A stretch of DNA of 64,000 bases from Aquimarina longa SW024 (GCF_001401755.1 NZ_KQ474099.1:615692-679691), one strand, 5' to 3'. Positions 46,564 through 56,441 are shown, counted from the first letter of the stretch. Notes: generated by a model not told the origin, from the sequence alone. Translations and numbers: made by a program.

Positions 46564-47703
46564 CTAACCAATGGCTTGTTCTAAATCTGCTATTAAATCA
46601 TCGATATCTTCTATCCCGACGCTTAACCTAATTAGTGAATCAACCACTCCTGTTTTTTCACGTTCTTCTTTTGGTATCGATGCATGTGTCATACTTGCAG
46701 GATGCCCTGCAAGGCTTTCTACTCCACCAAGAGATTCTGCCAAAGTGAAAATTTTAAGATTCTCTATAATCTGAATTGCTTTATCATAATCACTTCCTTT
46801 GGTAACAAAAGAAATCATACCTCCAAAACTATCCATTTGTTCTACAGCAACATGATGATTAGGGTGATCTTCAAAGCCTGGCCAATATACTTTTTCTATT
46901 TTAGGGTGATTTTTTAAATATTTCGCAATAGCTTCACCATTTTCACAATGCCGTTGCATACGTATATGCAACGTTTTAATCCCTCTTAACACCAAAAAAC
47001 TATCTTGTGGTCCACAGACAGCTCCACTAGCATTTTGAATAAAATAAAGCTGCTCTGCTAATGTTTCATCTTTTACAACTAACGCCCCCATTACCACATC
47101 GCTATGTCCTCCTAGATACTTGGTAGCACTATGCATCACAATATCAGCACCAAGATCCAAAGGTCTTTGTAAATATGGAGTAGCAAAAGTATTATCTACA
47201 GCCAATAACAAGTTATGCTCTTTTGACACTGTAGCTATCGCTTTAATATCAACAATATTCATCATAGGGTTCGTTGGAGTTTCAACCCATATTAATTTAG
47301 TATTATCAGTTATATAATCGGCTACTTTATCAGCATTCTCCATACCGATAAAATGAAATTTAATCCCAAAACCTTCAAAAATCTTAGTAAATAAACGATA
47401 AGTACCTCCATACAAATCATTTGTAGAAATTACCTCATCCCCAGGTTTTAATAGTTTAATTACCGCATCTATCGCAGCAAGACCTGACCCAAAAGCTAAT
47501 CCATATTTTCCGTTTTCTATACTAGCAAAAGAATCTTCTAATGCTTTTCTGGTTGGATTATGTGTTCTACTATATTCAAATCCTTTATGCCCTCCTGGAG
47601 TAGTCTGCGCGTATGTTGATGTTTGATATATCGGAGGCATTACAGCTCCATATGCCGGATCATGTTGCTGTCCTCCATGAATTGTTTTAGTGTTAAATTT
47701 CAT
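46564..47703 (-). CDS. metB: Cystathionine gamma-synthase (PLP enzyme of trans-sulfuration)
   Basis: The 379-residue protein is a Cys/Met-metabolism PLP enzyme: FEYSRTHNPTRKALE, LAFGSGLAAIDAVIKLL, VETPTNPMMNIVDI, VDNTFATPYLQRPL and SATKYLGGHSD with the PLP Lys. The closing segment ESLGGVESLAGHPASMTHASIP is typical of both gamma-synthase and gamma-lyase, so the direction of the reaction (methionine or cysteine synthesis) is not certain from sequence. Confidence 0.88.
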   Translation of the reverse strand: MKFNTKTIHGGQQHDPAYGAVMPPIYQTSTYAQTTPGGHKGFEYSRTHNPTRKALEDSFASIENGKYGLAFGSGLAAIDAVIKLLKPGDEVISTNDLYGGTYRLFTKIFEGFGIKFHFIGMENADKVADYITDNTKLIWVETPTNPMMNIVDIKAIATVSKEHNLLLAVDNTFATPYLQRPLDLGADIVMHSATKYLGGHSDVVMGALVVKDETLAEQLYFIQNASGAVCGPQDSFLVLRGIKTLHIRMQRHCENGEAIAKYLKNHPKIEKVYWPGFEDHPNHHVAVEQMDSFGGMISFVTKGSDYDKAIQIIENLKIFTLAESLGGVESLAGHPASMTHASIPKEEREKTGVVDSLIRLSVGIEDIDDLIADLEQAIG

Positions 47704-47817
47704 CTATATATTAGTTTTTAACAAGAATAAATTAACTTGCTGATTTTATCATAAAAAAACAGAACAAATGTATGATTTAATTCATTCTAATCATATTTCA
47801 TTGAATACCTTTAGTAG

Positions 47818-48597
47818 ATGATTAACACAAAAACTAACATCAATCCAAAATTCATTTTTTTAGCTGTTATTTTGATAGGGATATATAGCTGTAGTAACAA
47901 AGAATTTTTCACTTTTGAAAAACAAGTCTTTACAGCAGATACTTTTTTGGATTGTAAAAGCACAAACTGTGCAACTATAGTAGTAAATTTAGTAAAGACT
48001 ATCGAAAAAGATCAAACAACTACTAGGGTAAATAAAGAAATAGAGAATACTGCCATTGCTATTTTAAATAGCAATGATAATGCATCTAAATCAACTCTCA
48101 GAGAAGCTATTACTGAATTTAATACTTCATATCAAAATGACAGTAAAAAGTTTCCTGATGAAATCATTCCTTATGAAGTTACTATTGATTCTAAACTTAC
48201 TTTTCAATCACATAGTCTAATTTCGGTTGTATTAGACTCTTATATATTTACTGGTGGTGCCCATGGAAACTCTAGCATTACTTATCTTAATATTGACCCC
48301 AAGAATGGAAAACAGATTTCTAATGCTTCACTATTCAAAAATTATGATGCGTTTAAAAGTTATGCTGAAAAAATATTTAGAATAAAAAATAAGATCTCAG
48401 AAAGTGAACCTATTAATAGTACTGGTTTCTTTTTTGAAAATGATGTTTTTAGCCTACCAACTACAATAGGTTTTTCTGATACAGAAGTTATACTCTATTA
48501 TAATCATTACGAAATTAGCTCCTATGCAGAAGGAGGTATTGAATTAAAATTAAAAAAAGAAGACGTTGCCTCTTTTTTTAATTTTAAGATTCTCTAA
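47818..48597 (+). CDS. Lipoprotein with DUF4163 and DUF3298 domains
   Basis: The 259-residue protein has a lipoprotein signal (LIGIYSCSNKEF, Cys about 25), a DUF4163-like part (about 60-150) and a DUF3298-like C-terminus (TGGAHGNSSITYLNIDPKNGKQISNASLFK). The pair of domains is found in the PdaC/RsiV type of extracellular proteins. No catalytic domain follows, so binding to lysozyme-like or wall components is only a guess. The end overlaps the convergent DinB gene by four bases. Confidence 0.78.
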   Translation: MINTKTNINPKFIFLAVILIGIYSCSNKEFFTFEKQVFTADTFLDCKSTNCATIVVNLVKTIEKDQTTTRVNKEIENTAIAILNSNDNASKSTLREAITEFNTSYQNDSKKFPDEIIPYEVTIDSKLTFQSHSLISVVLDSYIFTGGAHGNSSITYLNIDPKNGKQISNASLFKNYDAFKSYAEKIFRIKNKISESEPINSTGFFFENDVFSLPTTIGFSDTEVILYYNHYEISSYAEGGIELKLKKEDVASFFNFKIL

Positions 48598-49049
48598 ATA
48601 GATTTTTTAAGTGCCAAAATATATCCTAGATGAATCCCTTCATGAAAATTATTAAAATTTAACGCGTCTTGTACTGATTTTAATACAAATCCAGTACTCG
48701 TCTCGTAGTCATTAAATGTTTTAAAAATTTTATTGTTTACATCTTTTTCTGTCTGATCTAATGTTGTAAACAAAAGCTCTTTTATTATTGAAACTTCTTC
48801 CGCAGTAGCCAGTTTCTCTGTCTTGGTCCCCTTTTTATATAAACCTACTAATTCGTCATCAATCATCATAGGCAATCCACTCATTTTATACACCAATAAT
48901 TGCTGAGTCACAACGACATGAGCGATATTCCAAATCAGGTTATTCTTAAATCCTTCAGGCACTTTATTAAGTTGTTCTAAAGAATGGTTATCCAGTATCT
49001 TTTCTAATAATTTTCTATTAACACGAGTTATTGTTATAGGATCTTGCAT
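48594..49049 (-). CDS. DinB family protein
   Basis: The 151-residue protein has the four-helix DinB fold with its three metal-site His in VLDNHSLEQLNKVPEGFKNNLIWNIAHVVVTQQLL and NFHEGIHLGYILALK. The family includes thiol-dependent enzymes and stress proteins; the exact function is unknown. Confidence 0.8.
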   Translation of the reverse strand: MQDPITITRVNRKLLEKILDNHSLEQLNKVPEGFKNNLIWNIAHVVVTQQLLVYKMSGLPMMIDDELVGLYKKGTKTEKLATAEEVSIIKELLFTTLDQTEKDVNNKIFKTFNDYETSTGFVLKSVQDALNFNNFHEGIHLGYILALKKSI

Positions 49050-49138
49050 AAGACTCTTAATTTTTAGCCAAAAATATGAGTTTTAATTGTGAAATGAATT
49101 TTCTTTGTGATGATTTTGACACTTAAAAATAGTCTGCT

Positions 49139-49486
49139 TTGAAAAAAATATATCACTTATCTACCTGCGATACATGTAAACGCATTATAACTGAATTAGC
49201 TCCATCTTCAGAATTCACCTTACAAGACATTAAAAGTGAATCAATTACCCTAGATCAAATTGAAGAAATGCATGCTCTATCAGGAAGCTACGAAGCTTTA
49301 TTTAGCAAAAGAGCTAGATTATATAAAGAGCGTGATCTCAAAAACAAGAGCCTTTCTGAAAAAGAATATAAAGCATTAATTCTAGAACATTATACATTTC
49401 TGAAGCGCCCTGTTATTATAGTTGAAAACCAGATTTTTATTGGAAATGCTAAAAAAACAGTAGAAGCGGCTAAATCAGCAATATAA
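49139..49486 (+). CDS. ArsC/Spx-like thioredoxin-fold reductase
   Basis: The 115-residue protein MKKIYHLSTCDTCKRII has the N-terminal Cys-x-x-Cys of the ArsC/Spx family and LKRPVIIVENQIFIGN with the cis-Pro. A TTG at 49139 is the only plausible start, which is unusual for this window. No arsenic genes are nearby, so it is more likely a YffB-type or general reductase. The EamA transporter gene follows after 3 bases. Confidence 0.78.
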   Translation: MKKIYHLSTCDTCKRIITELAPSSEFTLQDIKSESITLDQIEEMHALSGSYEALFSKRARLYKERDLKNKSLSEKEYKALILEHYTFLKRPVIIVENQIFIGNAKKTVEAAKSAI

Positions 49487-49489
49487 TCA

Positions 49490-50383
49490 ATGAGCAAAAG
49501 AACTTTAGCACTCATTGCAGCCAGTTTTGTAGCTTTATTTTACGGAGCTAATTATACAATTGCCAAAGACGTAATGCCTAATTATGTGCAACCCTTTGGG
49601 TTTATTGTTATTCGGGTTTTTGGAGCAGCTATACTCTTTTGGGCTATTAGTTTCTTGGGACCAAAAGAAAAAATAGACCGTAAAGATTATTCCAGAATTG
49701 TAGTTGCATCTTTATTTGGGGTAGGTATAAATATGCTAGCCTTTTTTGAAGGTTTAAACCTTACCACTCCTATTAATGCGTCTGTTTTAATGGTTACCAC
49801 TCCTATCATAGTGTTGCTATTAGCGATAATTTTTCTAAAAGAAAAAATAAGAGTATTGAAAATAGTAGGAGTTTTAGTAGGTTTATCAGGAACACTACTC
49901 ATTATTCTCTATGGTACAGGAGGAGCTAGTTCAGCATCAAATCCAAATTTAGGAAATTTTCTAGTGTTTGTCAATGCTACTTCCTACGCATGCTATATTA
50001 TTATAGTAAAAAAAATCACTCAAAAATATCATCCATTTACTTTTATGAAATGGATGTATAGTATCGGATTTCTGTTTGTATTGCCTTTTGGATTTTCACA
50101 ACTATTAGAAATGCAACCCGACATGATCCCGATTGAGGGATATCTAAAAATTGGATATGTTATCCTTTTTGCTACTTTTGGCACTTATATCCTTAACATT
50201 TTTGCAATTAGAGAACTAAAACCCACCACTGTAGCTGTTTTTATATATCTACAACCTTTACTAGCATCAATATTTGCTATAGGGTTAGGAAAAGACACAT
50301 TAGATAGCATTAAAATTGCTGCAACAGTGCTCATTTTTATAGGAGTTTATTTAGTAACTAAAAAACCTAAAAAATCAATCTAA
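49490..50383 (+). CDS. EamA (DMT) family transporter
   Basis: The 297-residue membrane protein has ten predicted spans in two EamA halves (FYGANYTIAKDVMPNYVQPFGFIVIRVFG and SYACYIIIVKKITQKYHPFTFMKWMY). It probably exports or imports a small metabolite. It forms a likely operon with the reductase gene upstream. Its end overlaps the convergent thioesterase gene by nine bases. Confidence 0.87.
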   Translation: MSKRTLALIAASFVALFYGANYTIAKDVMPNYVQPFGFIVIRVFGAAILFWAISFLGPKEKIDRKDYSRIVVASLFGVGINMLAFFEGLNLTTPINASVLMVTTPIIVLLLAIIFLKEKIRVLKIVGVLVGLSGTLLIILYGTGGASSASNPNLGNFLVFVNATSYACYIIIVKKITQKYHPFTFMKWMYSIGFLFVLPFGFSQLLEMQPDMIPIEGYLKIGYVILFATFGTYILNIFAIRELKPTTVAVFIYLQPLLASIFAIGLGKDTLDSIKIAATVLIFIGVYLVTKKPKKSI

Positions 50384-50851
50384 ATCTACCGGAGTTTTTG
50401 CAAACTTTCTAGTATCTTTTTTAGTAAGAACTCTAAAATTTTCTGGATGCTCTATTGTATTTAAAAACTGATGCATTTCTTCGGGCAACGGAATTAGTTT
50501 TCGTGTCTCTAAATCTATCCAAGCTCCCATCACTTCACATCGTGCAAAATTTCGTCCTTTATGATCGTAATAATTATGTGTAAATTCAAAAAACATTCCA
50601 TCTTCACTTAATCCAGAAATTTCGACAGATACGTTTACTGGATTACCATAAAAAACTTCTTTAAAATAATAAACATGCTCATAGAATACTACCGGACCAA
50701 TATTAAGTTTAGCTAATGAACGTTGATCAAAGCCTTTTTCCATAAGAAAAGCCATTCTTGTATGCGCTCCATATTCTATATATGCCTTATTAGCTAAATG
50801 ACGATTTGCATCAATATCGTTCCATCTAATTTCAAATTTTTTTAAATACAT
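50375..50851 (-). CDS. Acyl-CoA thioesterase, hot-dog fold
   Basis: The start at 50851 (MYLKKFEIRWNDIDANRHLANKAYIEYGAHTR) gives the typical 158-residue 4-hydroxybenzoyl-CoA-thioesterase-like protein with the Asp in WNDIDANRH. An upstream Met at 50887 adds an atypical tail. It hydrolyses an unknown acyl-CoA in the cytoplasm. Confidence 0.85.
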   Translation of the reverse strand: MYLKKFEIRWNDIDANRHLANKAYIEYGAHTRMAFLMEKGFDQRSLAKLNIGPVVFYEHVYYFKEVFYGNPVNVSVEISGLSEDGMFFEFTHNYYDHKGRNFARCEVMGAWIDLETRKLIPLPEEMHQFLNTIEHPENFRVLTKKDTRKFAKTPVDLD

Positions 50852-51042
50852 CACTTCTATTTTATGAATACCAAAAATACAAAACATTTGCTATGCACGC
50901 ATAACAGAAGCACTTTAATAAAAGGTTTATATTTTTTAGTGAATAATCAACCATTTAATCCATACCTCCTCGTTTAGAAATTTTACGATCTATAAACTTT
51001 GAAAAGCTAATGAGTATTCATTATTTTTAACAAAAAAAATTT

Positions 51043-52044
51043 ATGTATATTAAACGGAATATAGGTTGGGGGCTTATCCTGAGATATGTATGGAAAAATG
51101 TTATTTTCTTCACTCTATATTCTATAAGTATTTTTTCAATATATCATTTTTTAGAATGGAAATTTATAAGCATTCCTTTTCAGCCACTTTCTGTAATAGG
51201 TATAGCTGTTGCTTTTTATATTGGTTTTAAAAATAGCCAAAGTTATGATCGGTTTTGGGAAGCACGCAAAATCTGGGGTGGTATTATCAATTACTCTCGT
51301 ACATGGGGAAACCAAGTACTATGCTTAGTGGAAGATGATAAAAAAACAAAACAAGTTCTTATATACAGGCACATTGCTTGGATTAATGCCTTAAGAATAC
51401 AACTCAGACAACCCAACTCTTTTAGCCTAAAAGAAAATGCCACACTAGAAAAACTGTTTGAAAAGCATGGTGAACAAAAGCCACCATGCGATGCCACAAA
51501 ACATTTCATTTCTGAAAAAGAATACACAGATCTTACTCAAAGAAAAAATCCTGCAACCCATATAATTAAAAATCAAGGATTACATCTTAAACAACTTCTA
51601 GAAGAAGGTAAAATCACTGAATTTGACAAACAATTATTTCATAATATATTAGAAGAGTTTTATAACCTTCAGGGCAAATGTGAACGTATCAAAAACACTC
51701 CTTTTCCAAGACAATATGCCTATTTTAGCACTCTTTTTACTTGGATATTTATTCTTTTACTCCCTTTTGGATTATTAAATATTTTTGAAAATGAATTAAA
51801 CGAAATGAATCACGATATAAAACAATGGTTTATCCTTTTAATGGTACCGCTATCTGTATTAATCAGTTGGTTTTTTTCTACCATGGAAAAAATCGGAAGC
51901 AATAGTGAAGACCCTTTTGAAGGAAGAGCTAATGACGTACCTATGACAGCATTATGTAAAACCATAGAAATTGACCTCCGAGATATGCTAGATGAAACAA
52001 ATTTACCCGAAAAAGAAAAACCAAAAGATAACATCTTATACTAA
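51043..52044 (+). CDS. Bestrophin family chloride-channel-like protein
   Basis: The 333-residue membrane protein has the bestrophin/UPF0187 signatures FKNSQSYDRFWEARKIWGGIINYSRTWGNQV, PFPRQYAYFSTLFTWIFILLLPFGLL and SEDPFEGRANDVPMTALCKTIEIDL. Bacterial members form pentameric ion channels. It overlaps the next gene by one base (TAATG), so the two are probably cotranslated. Confidence 0.88.
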   Translation: MYIKRNIGWGLILRYVWKNVIFFTLYSISIFSIYHFLEWKFISIPFQPLSVIGIAVAFYIGFKNSQSYDRFWEARKIWGGIINYSRTWGNQVLCLVEDDKKTKQVLIYRHIAWINALRIQLRQPNSFSLKENATLEKLFEKHGEQKPPCDATKHFISEKEYTDLTQRKNPATHIIKNQGLHLKQLLEEGKITEFDKQLFHNILEEFYNLQGKCERIKNTPFPRQYAYFSTLFTWIFILLLPFGLLNIFENELNEMNHDIKQWFILLMVPLSVLISWFFSTMEKIGSNSEDPFEGRANDVPMTALCKTIEIDLRDMLDETNLPEKEKPKDNILY

Positions 52045-53009
52045 TGCCAATAATAGAATCTCAGTACACCCCTTCTATGTTATTTAAAAATGGACATATA
52101 TCTACTATTTACCCTAATTTATTGAGAACAATAAAAGGGATACATCAAAAAAGAGAACGTGTTGAATTGGATGATGGAGATTTTATTGATCTAGACTGGA
52201 GTTATACCTCCTCTCAAAACTCAAAAAAACTGGTAGTACTAATTCATGGACTTGAAGGCAATGGACAACGACAGTATATTCTTGGAGTAGCTAAATTATT
52301 AAACCATAATGACTGGGATTCTGTAGCAATTAATCTCAGAAATTGTAGTGGAGAAGTAAACCGCCTTTACCAATCATACAATGCAGGATCAAGTGAAGAT
52401 TTAGATCAGATTATTACACATATTATTGCAAAATATAGCTATACAAATATAGCTATATGCGGATTTAGTTTAGGAGCTAATATCACATTAAAATATCTAG
52501 GTGAAGGTCGGGTAATACCATCAGAAATAAAGAGTGCAATGGCTGTTTCTGTACCTTGTGATCTTTATAATTCACTTACAGAAATAAATAAACCCCAAAA
52601 TTATATCTATCAAAAACGATTCATTCGTCATCTAAAAAAGAAGTTATATGACCGACAAGTACAATTTCCTGATGCTATCACTATAGCTGATATCAAGAAA
52701 TGTAAATCCCTTCTCGATATAGATAGTTTATATACTAGTAAAGCTCACGGTTATATAAACGCAATGGATTATTATTCTAAATGTAGCTCTAAACAATTTC
52801 TTAAAAACATACAGATCCCTACTCTTATACTTAATGCCAAAAATGACTCATTTCTAGGAAATCTTTGTTATCCAATTGATGATGCTAAAAAAAATAAAAA
52901 TCTATTTCTAGAAATGCCTGATTATGGTGGACACGTAGGATTTTATCTCGCAGGAAAGGTATATTATAATGAATTAAGAGCTTTTGAGTTTTTTGAAAAA
53001 CAACACTAA
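52044..53009 (+). CDS. Alpha/beta hydrolase, YheT family
   Basis: The 321-residue protein has the YheT/ABHD1-type pattern VVLIHGLEGNGQRQYILGVAKLL, nucleophile elbow CGFSLGANITLKYLGE (Ser), an Asp in LNAKNDSFLG and the final His in PDYGGHVGFY. It is an esterase of unknown substrate. The one-base overlap with the bestrophin gene marks a two-gene operon. Confidence 0.87.
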   Translation: MPIIESQYTPSMLFKNGHISTIYPNLLRTIKGIHQKRERVELDDGDFIDLDWSYTSSQNSKKLVVLIHGLEGNGQRQYILGVAKLLNHNDWDSVAINLRNCSGEVNRLYQSYNAGSSEDLDQIITHIIAKYSYTNIAICGFSLGANITLKYLGEGRVIPSEIKSAMAVSVPCDLYNSLTEINKPQNYIYQKRFIRHLKKKLYDRQVQFPDAITIADIKKCKSLLDIDSLYTSKAHGYINAMDYYSKCSSKQFLKNIQIPTLILNAKNDSFLGNLCYPIDDAKKNKNLFLEMPDYGGHVGFYLAGKVYYNELRAFEFFEKQH

Positions 53010-53190
53010 TGTAACCCTAGTTATAACACCTAAAAACAAAGCATTACTTAAGATTCAATTAACAAAAACAAGTCTCCTTTATTTTTAAAATAAATTCCAA
53101 TTACACTATCTTCTATTTACAGATAAAAGGCACTTTTTTTATAGAAAAACTAAAGTATTTAGGTAGTCTTTAGATGAAAAAACATTAAAA

Positions 53191-53212
53191 AATGTAAGAT
53201 TTGACTTACATT
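53191..53212. promoter_or_regulatory. Inverted repeat upstream of the M4 protease gene
   Basis: AATGTAAG and CTTACATT form a perfect inverted repeat around six bases, a possible operator. The region 53010-53364 contains no gene. Confidence 0.4.
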
Positions 53213-53274
53213 ACGTTGTATGAAAAAGAGTATATTTATAGCGAACTGTTATACAAAGGCATTTTTATTACTTT

Positions 53275-53323
53275 CATCGAAAAAAATTTTATTACTGATA
53301 ATAATTTAAGATTTTTGAGTGTT
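53275..53323 (+). promoter_or_regulatory. Upstream block shared by the M4 and S8 protease genes, copy 1
   Basis: TCGAAAAAAATTTTATTACT and GATAATAATTTAAG recur almost unchanged at 56391-56441, at a similar distance (about 50 bases) from the start codon. Both leaders also share AAACTCAACAAA at or near the ATG. Confidence 0.6.
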
Positions 53324-53364
53324 TATTATGAATTTCATAATAAAATAACTCAAACTCAACAAAA

Positions 53365-56058
53365 ATGAAAAATTTTAAAAGAAAGCCTATGCTAGCAATA
53401 GCATTAGGGCTCACTTTTTCTTGCTTAACTGCGCAAGAAAAACAAGAAAGCTTTAGTCAACCACCTACATTTATTGAAATAAATGACAATGAAGCAAAGC
53501 AACTCAAAAGTTCAAAAACTATTTTTAACAATTACCTTGGTTTAGATGAAAGTAATACTTACTTAAAAATAAAACAAGAAACTGATGAACTAGGATTAAC
53601 TCATGATAAATATCGGCAAATTTACAAAGGTATTCCTGTAGAATTTGGTACTACAACAATTGATCTTAAAAATGGAAAAGCAAAATCATTACATGGCGAA
53701 TATTACAATGTAACAAACCTAGACATAACACCAAAAATATCTCAAAACCAAGTATTACAAAAAGCGATTGCTTACGTAGGTGCTAAAGAATATTTCTGGG
53801 AAGATGTAGAAGCTGCTAAAACAGCAGATTATACTAAACCTACTGGAAAATTGGTGGTTCTACCAAATCTAGATTCTAAAAATAAGGACGGAGCAGTAAC
53901 TAAATATCATTTAGCATACAAAATTGATATTTATGCAAAACAGCCTCTAAGCAGAGGTTATGTATTTATTGATGCCCATACAGGAGAACAGCTAGATTAT
54001 CAAACAACTATATATCATACAGGAGAGCATAGTAATTCTTCTAAAAATCTAAAAATTATTCCATCAAGTAAAAGTGTTCTCGAGCATTTTGATGAAGATG
54101 TATTTGCAGACGGAAATGCTGCAACACGATATTCTGGAAATCGCACAATAACTACTCGTCAAATTAGTGGTTCTTATGTCTTAAGAGATAATACAAGAGG
54201 TGGAGGGGTCAATACATATAATAGTGGAAAACAGAGAAGTTACCCAACCACAAATTTTACAGATAGTGATAATAATTGGACCGCTACAGAATATAATAAT
54301 GCTGCAAAAGATAATGCTGCATTAGATGCACATTGGGGATCTATACAAACCTACAACTATTGGAAAGATAAGCATAATAGGAATAGTTATGATGGAAACG
54401 GCGCTGCTATAAATAGCTGGGTACATTACGGTACAGATTATGATAATGCTTTTTGGTTAAATGGACGAATGACCTATGGGGATGGAACATCTAATGGTCA
54501 AGAAGGAAACGGAGTTTTTGATGCACTAACATCTATTGATGTAGCTGCTCACGAAATTGGTCATGCTGTAACAGAACATACTGCAAATTTAAGATACCAA
54601 AGAGAGTCAGGTGCTCTTAACGAAGGGTACTCTGATATTTGGGGAGCAGCTGTAGAGCATTTTGCTAAAGGAAATGGAAATGATTCTGCTCCTTCCGAAA
54701 ACACATGGCTTATTGGTGATGAAATTGATAGACGTAATGGAAGCGTAGGATTACGTTCTATGAAAAATCCAAAAGATACTAAGGGTCCTGATACTTATAG
54801 AGGGACAAACTGGAAAGCAGCTACTGTAGGTGAGGGATGTCAGACTCCTATTAAAGAAACCAATGACTATTGTGGGGTACATACCAATAGTAGTGTATTA
54901 AATTTTTGGTTTTATCTAACAGTAGCAGGTAGTTCTGCTACCGATGGAGTAAATGATAATGGAGATACCTATAATGTAGCAGGTATTGGTATGGATAAAG
55001 CTGCAAAAATAGCATATCGTGCTGTAAATCTATATTTATCTGCGAATTCTACATTTGCTAACGCTCGAACAGCTACAATTAGAGCTGCTAAAGAACTATA
55101 TACTGCAGGGGGAGCAGAAGAGAAAGGCGTAACAAATGCATGGCATGCTGTAGGAGTCGGAGCAGCTTTTTCTGGAGGAGGTAATCCAACGGATTATTGT
55201 GCTTCAAATGGTAAAAGTACATCTGATGAGTATATTAGTAAAGTTGCACTGGGAACCATCAGTAAAACATCTGCAGCAGGAAGCGGAGGATATAGTGATT
55301 TTACAGCAGAATCTACAAAGCTAACTAAAGGTAATTCCAATACCATTACTGTTACACCAAAATGGACTGGAACAACTTATGATGAAGGATATGCGGTATG
55401 GATCGATTATAATCAAGATGGTGATTTTGCAGATACCGGAGAATTAGTATGGAGTAAAGCTGCCTCTAAAACAACACCTATTAGCGGTAGTTTTACAGTA
55501 CCTTCTAGTGCTAAAAATGGAAAAACAAGAATGCGTGTTTCTATGAAGTACAATGGTATTCCTACTTCTTGTGAATCTTTTAGCTATGGAGAAGTAGAGG
55601 ACTATAGTGTTGATATTGATGAGACAAATGGCGGAGGAGATACTGATCCTTGTACTGGGGTAGCTCCTTATGATGGTAGTACAACATATCAGGTAGGTGA
55701 TCGTGTAACGTATCGAGGTCAATTATATGAAAGAATAAGTGGTGATTGGAAAGTAATCGGATCTTGTGGAACTCCTGTAATAAGTTATAGTGCTACTTCA
55801 TTAATGAACGATAATTTATTAACAGACAGTACTTCACTATTTAAGTTTTATCCTAATCCTGCAAAAGGTTTTATTATGATTCAAATAAATGGTCTTGCTG
55901 ATGCAAACTATAGAATTATCAACCAAATCGGGCAAACCGTAAAAAATGGAAAAGCATCCCAAAACAAAGTAGAATTAAATGACTTACCATCAGGTTTATA
56001 TTTTATTTCTGTTACATCAAACAATGAAACTTTAACAAAAAGATTCATCAAACAATAA
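53365..56058 (+). CDS. T9SS-secreted M4 (thermolysin-like) metalloprotease
   Basis: The 897-residue protein has a signal peptide (to TAQEK), an FTP/PepSY-type propeptide (about 30-230), then the M4 catalytic domain with H396EIGHAVTEH, E420 in NEGYSDIWG and the proton donor H506 in CGVHTNSSVLN. A GEVED domain (about 610-755, IDYNQDGDFADTGELVW, GEVEDYSVDI) and a CBM5/12-like module (YDGSTTYQVGDRVTYRGQLYE) follow. A T9SS type A sorting domain (FYPNPAKGFIMIQ) ends the protein. It is a secreted endopeptidase. It shares its upstream block and C-terminal modules with the S8 protease next door. Confidence 0.93.
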   Translation: MKNFKRKPMLAIALGLTFSCLTAQEKQESFSQPPTFIEINDNEAKQLKSSKTIFNNYLGLDESNTYLKIKQETDELGLTHDKYRQIYKGIPVEFGTTTIDLKNGKAKSLHGEYYNVTNLDITPKISQNQVLQKAIAYVGAKEYFWEDVEAAKTADYTKPTGKLVVLPNLDSKNKDGAVTKYHLAYKIDIYAKQPLSRGYVFIDAHTGEQLDYQTTIYHTGEHSNSSKNLKIIPSSKSVLEHFDEDVFADGNAATRYSGNRTITTRQISGSYVLRDNTRGGGVNTYNSGKQRSYPTTNFTDSDNNWTATEYNNAAKDNAALDAHWGSIQTYNYWKDKHNRNSYDGNGAAINSWVHYGTDYDNAFWLNGRMTYGDGTSNGQEGNGVFDALTSIDVAAHEIGHAVTEHTANLRYQRESGALNEGYSDIWGAAVEHFAKGNGNDSAPSENTWLIGDEIDRRNGSVGLRSMKNPKDTKGPDTYRGTNWKAATVGEGCQTPIKETNDYCGVHTNSSVLNFWFYLTVAGSSATDGVNDNGDTYNVAGIGMDKAAKIAYRAVNLYLSANSTFANARTATIRAAKELYTAGGAEEKGVTNAWHAVGVGAAFSGGGNPTDYCASNGKSTSDEYISKVALGTISKTSAAGSGGYSDFTAESTKLTKGNSNTITVTPKWTGTTYDEGYAVWIDYNQDGDFADTGELVWSKAASKTTPISGSFTVPSSAKNGKTRMRVSMKYNGIPTSCESFSYGEVEDYSVDIDETNGGGDTDPCTGVAPYDGSTTYQVGDRVTYRGQLYERISGDWKVIGSCGTPVISYSATSLMNDNLLTDSTSLFKFYPNPAKGFIMIQINGLADANYRIINQIGQTVKNGKASQNKVELNDLPSGLYFISVTSNNETLTKRFIKQ

Positions 56059-56074
56059 AATAATTTATTCCAAA

Positions 56075-56113
56075 AATTCCCTGAAACAAAATAAATTGTT
56101 TCAGGGAATTTTT
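56075..56113 (+). terminator. Terminator of the M4 protease gene
   Basis: AATTCCCTGAAACAA (56075-56089) and its exact complement (56096-56110) flank AATAAA and are followed by TTT. Confidence 0.85.
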
Positions 56114-56333
56114 ATTATATTATAACTCCTAAACCTCAATATCACAACTACGATATTAAAAACAAAACCCTTAATTCTCTCATATACAACATAAAGAGAT
56201 CACAAGTACTATAACAATGATATCTATAATTACTTCTTAAAGCGTCCTTCAATTAGGTTTCATTTTAAAATTTTATACACATTTTTTTTAAAATATCAAA
56301 ATTTTAAACAAAGTAAATTCGAAAGGTTTTTCT

Positions 56334-56348
56334 TGCAACAATGTTGCA
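56334..56348. promoter_or_regulatory. Palindrome overlapping the -33 region of the S8 protease gene
   Basis: TGCAACA-A-TGTTGCA is a perfect inverted repeat. Its TTG (56344-56346) would serve as the -33 box of the promoter with TAGTTTTG at 56363. Confidence 0.45.
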
Positions 56349-56362
56349 TTAATTTCATATTC

Positions 56363-56382
56363 TAGTTTTGTAAAGCGCTTTA
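56363..56382 (+). promoter_or_regulatory. -7 box and start-site palindrome of the S8 protease gene
   Basis: TAGTTTTG (56363-56370) matches TAnnTTTG and is followed directly by the 12-base palindrome TAAAGCGCTTTA (56371-56382), placed about where transcription would begin. Confidence 0.5.
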
Positions 56383-56390
56383 ACTTCACT

Positions 56391-56441
56391 TGATCGAAAA
56401 AAATTTTATTAGTGATAATAATTTAAGAATTTTAGATGTTT
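56391..56441 (+). promoter_or_regulatory. Upstream block shared by the M4 and S8 protease genes, copy 2
   Basis: TCGAAAAAAATTTTATTAGT and GATAATAATTTAAG repeat the block at 53275-53323. Confidence 0.6.

Noticed and set aside
55444-55722. Minus-strand frames over the GEVED modules (also 58728-58976)
   Set aside because: Shadow frames that recur only because the modules are similar.
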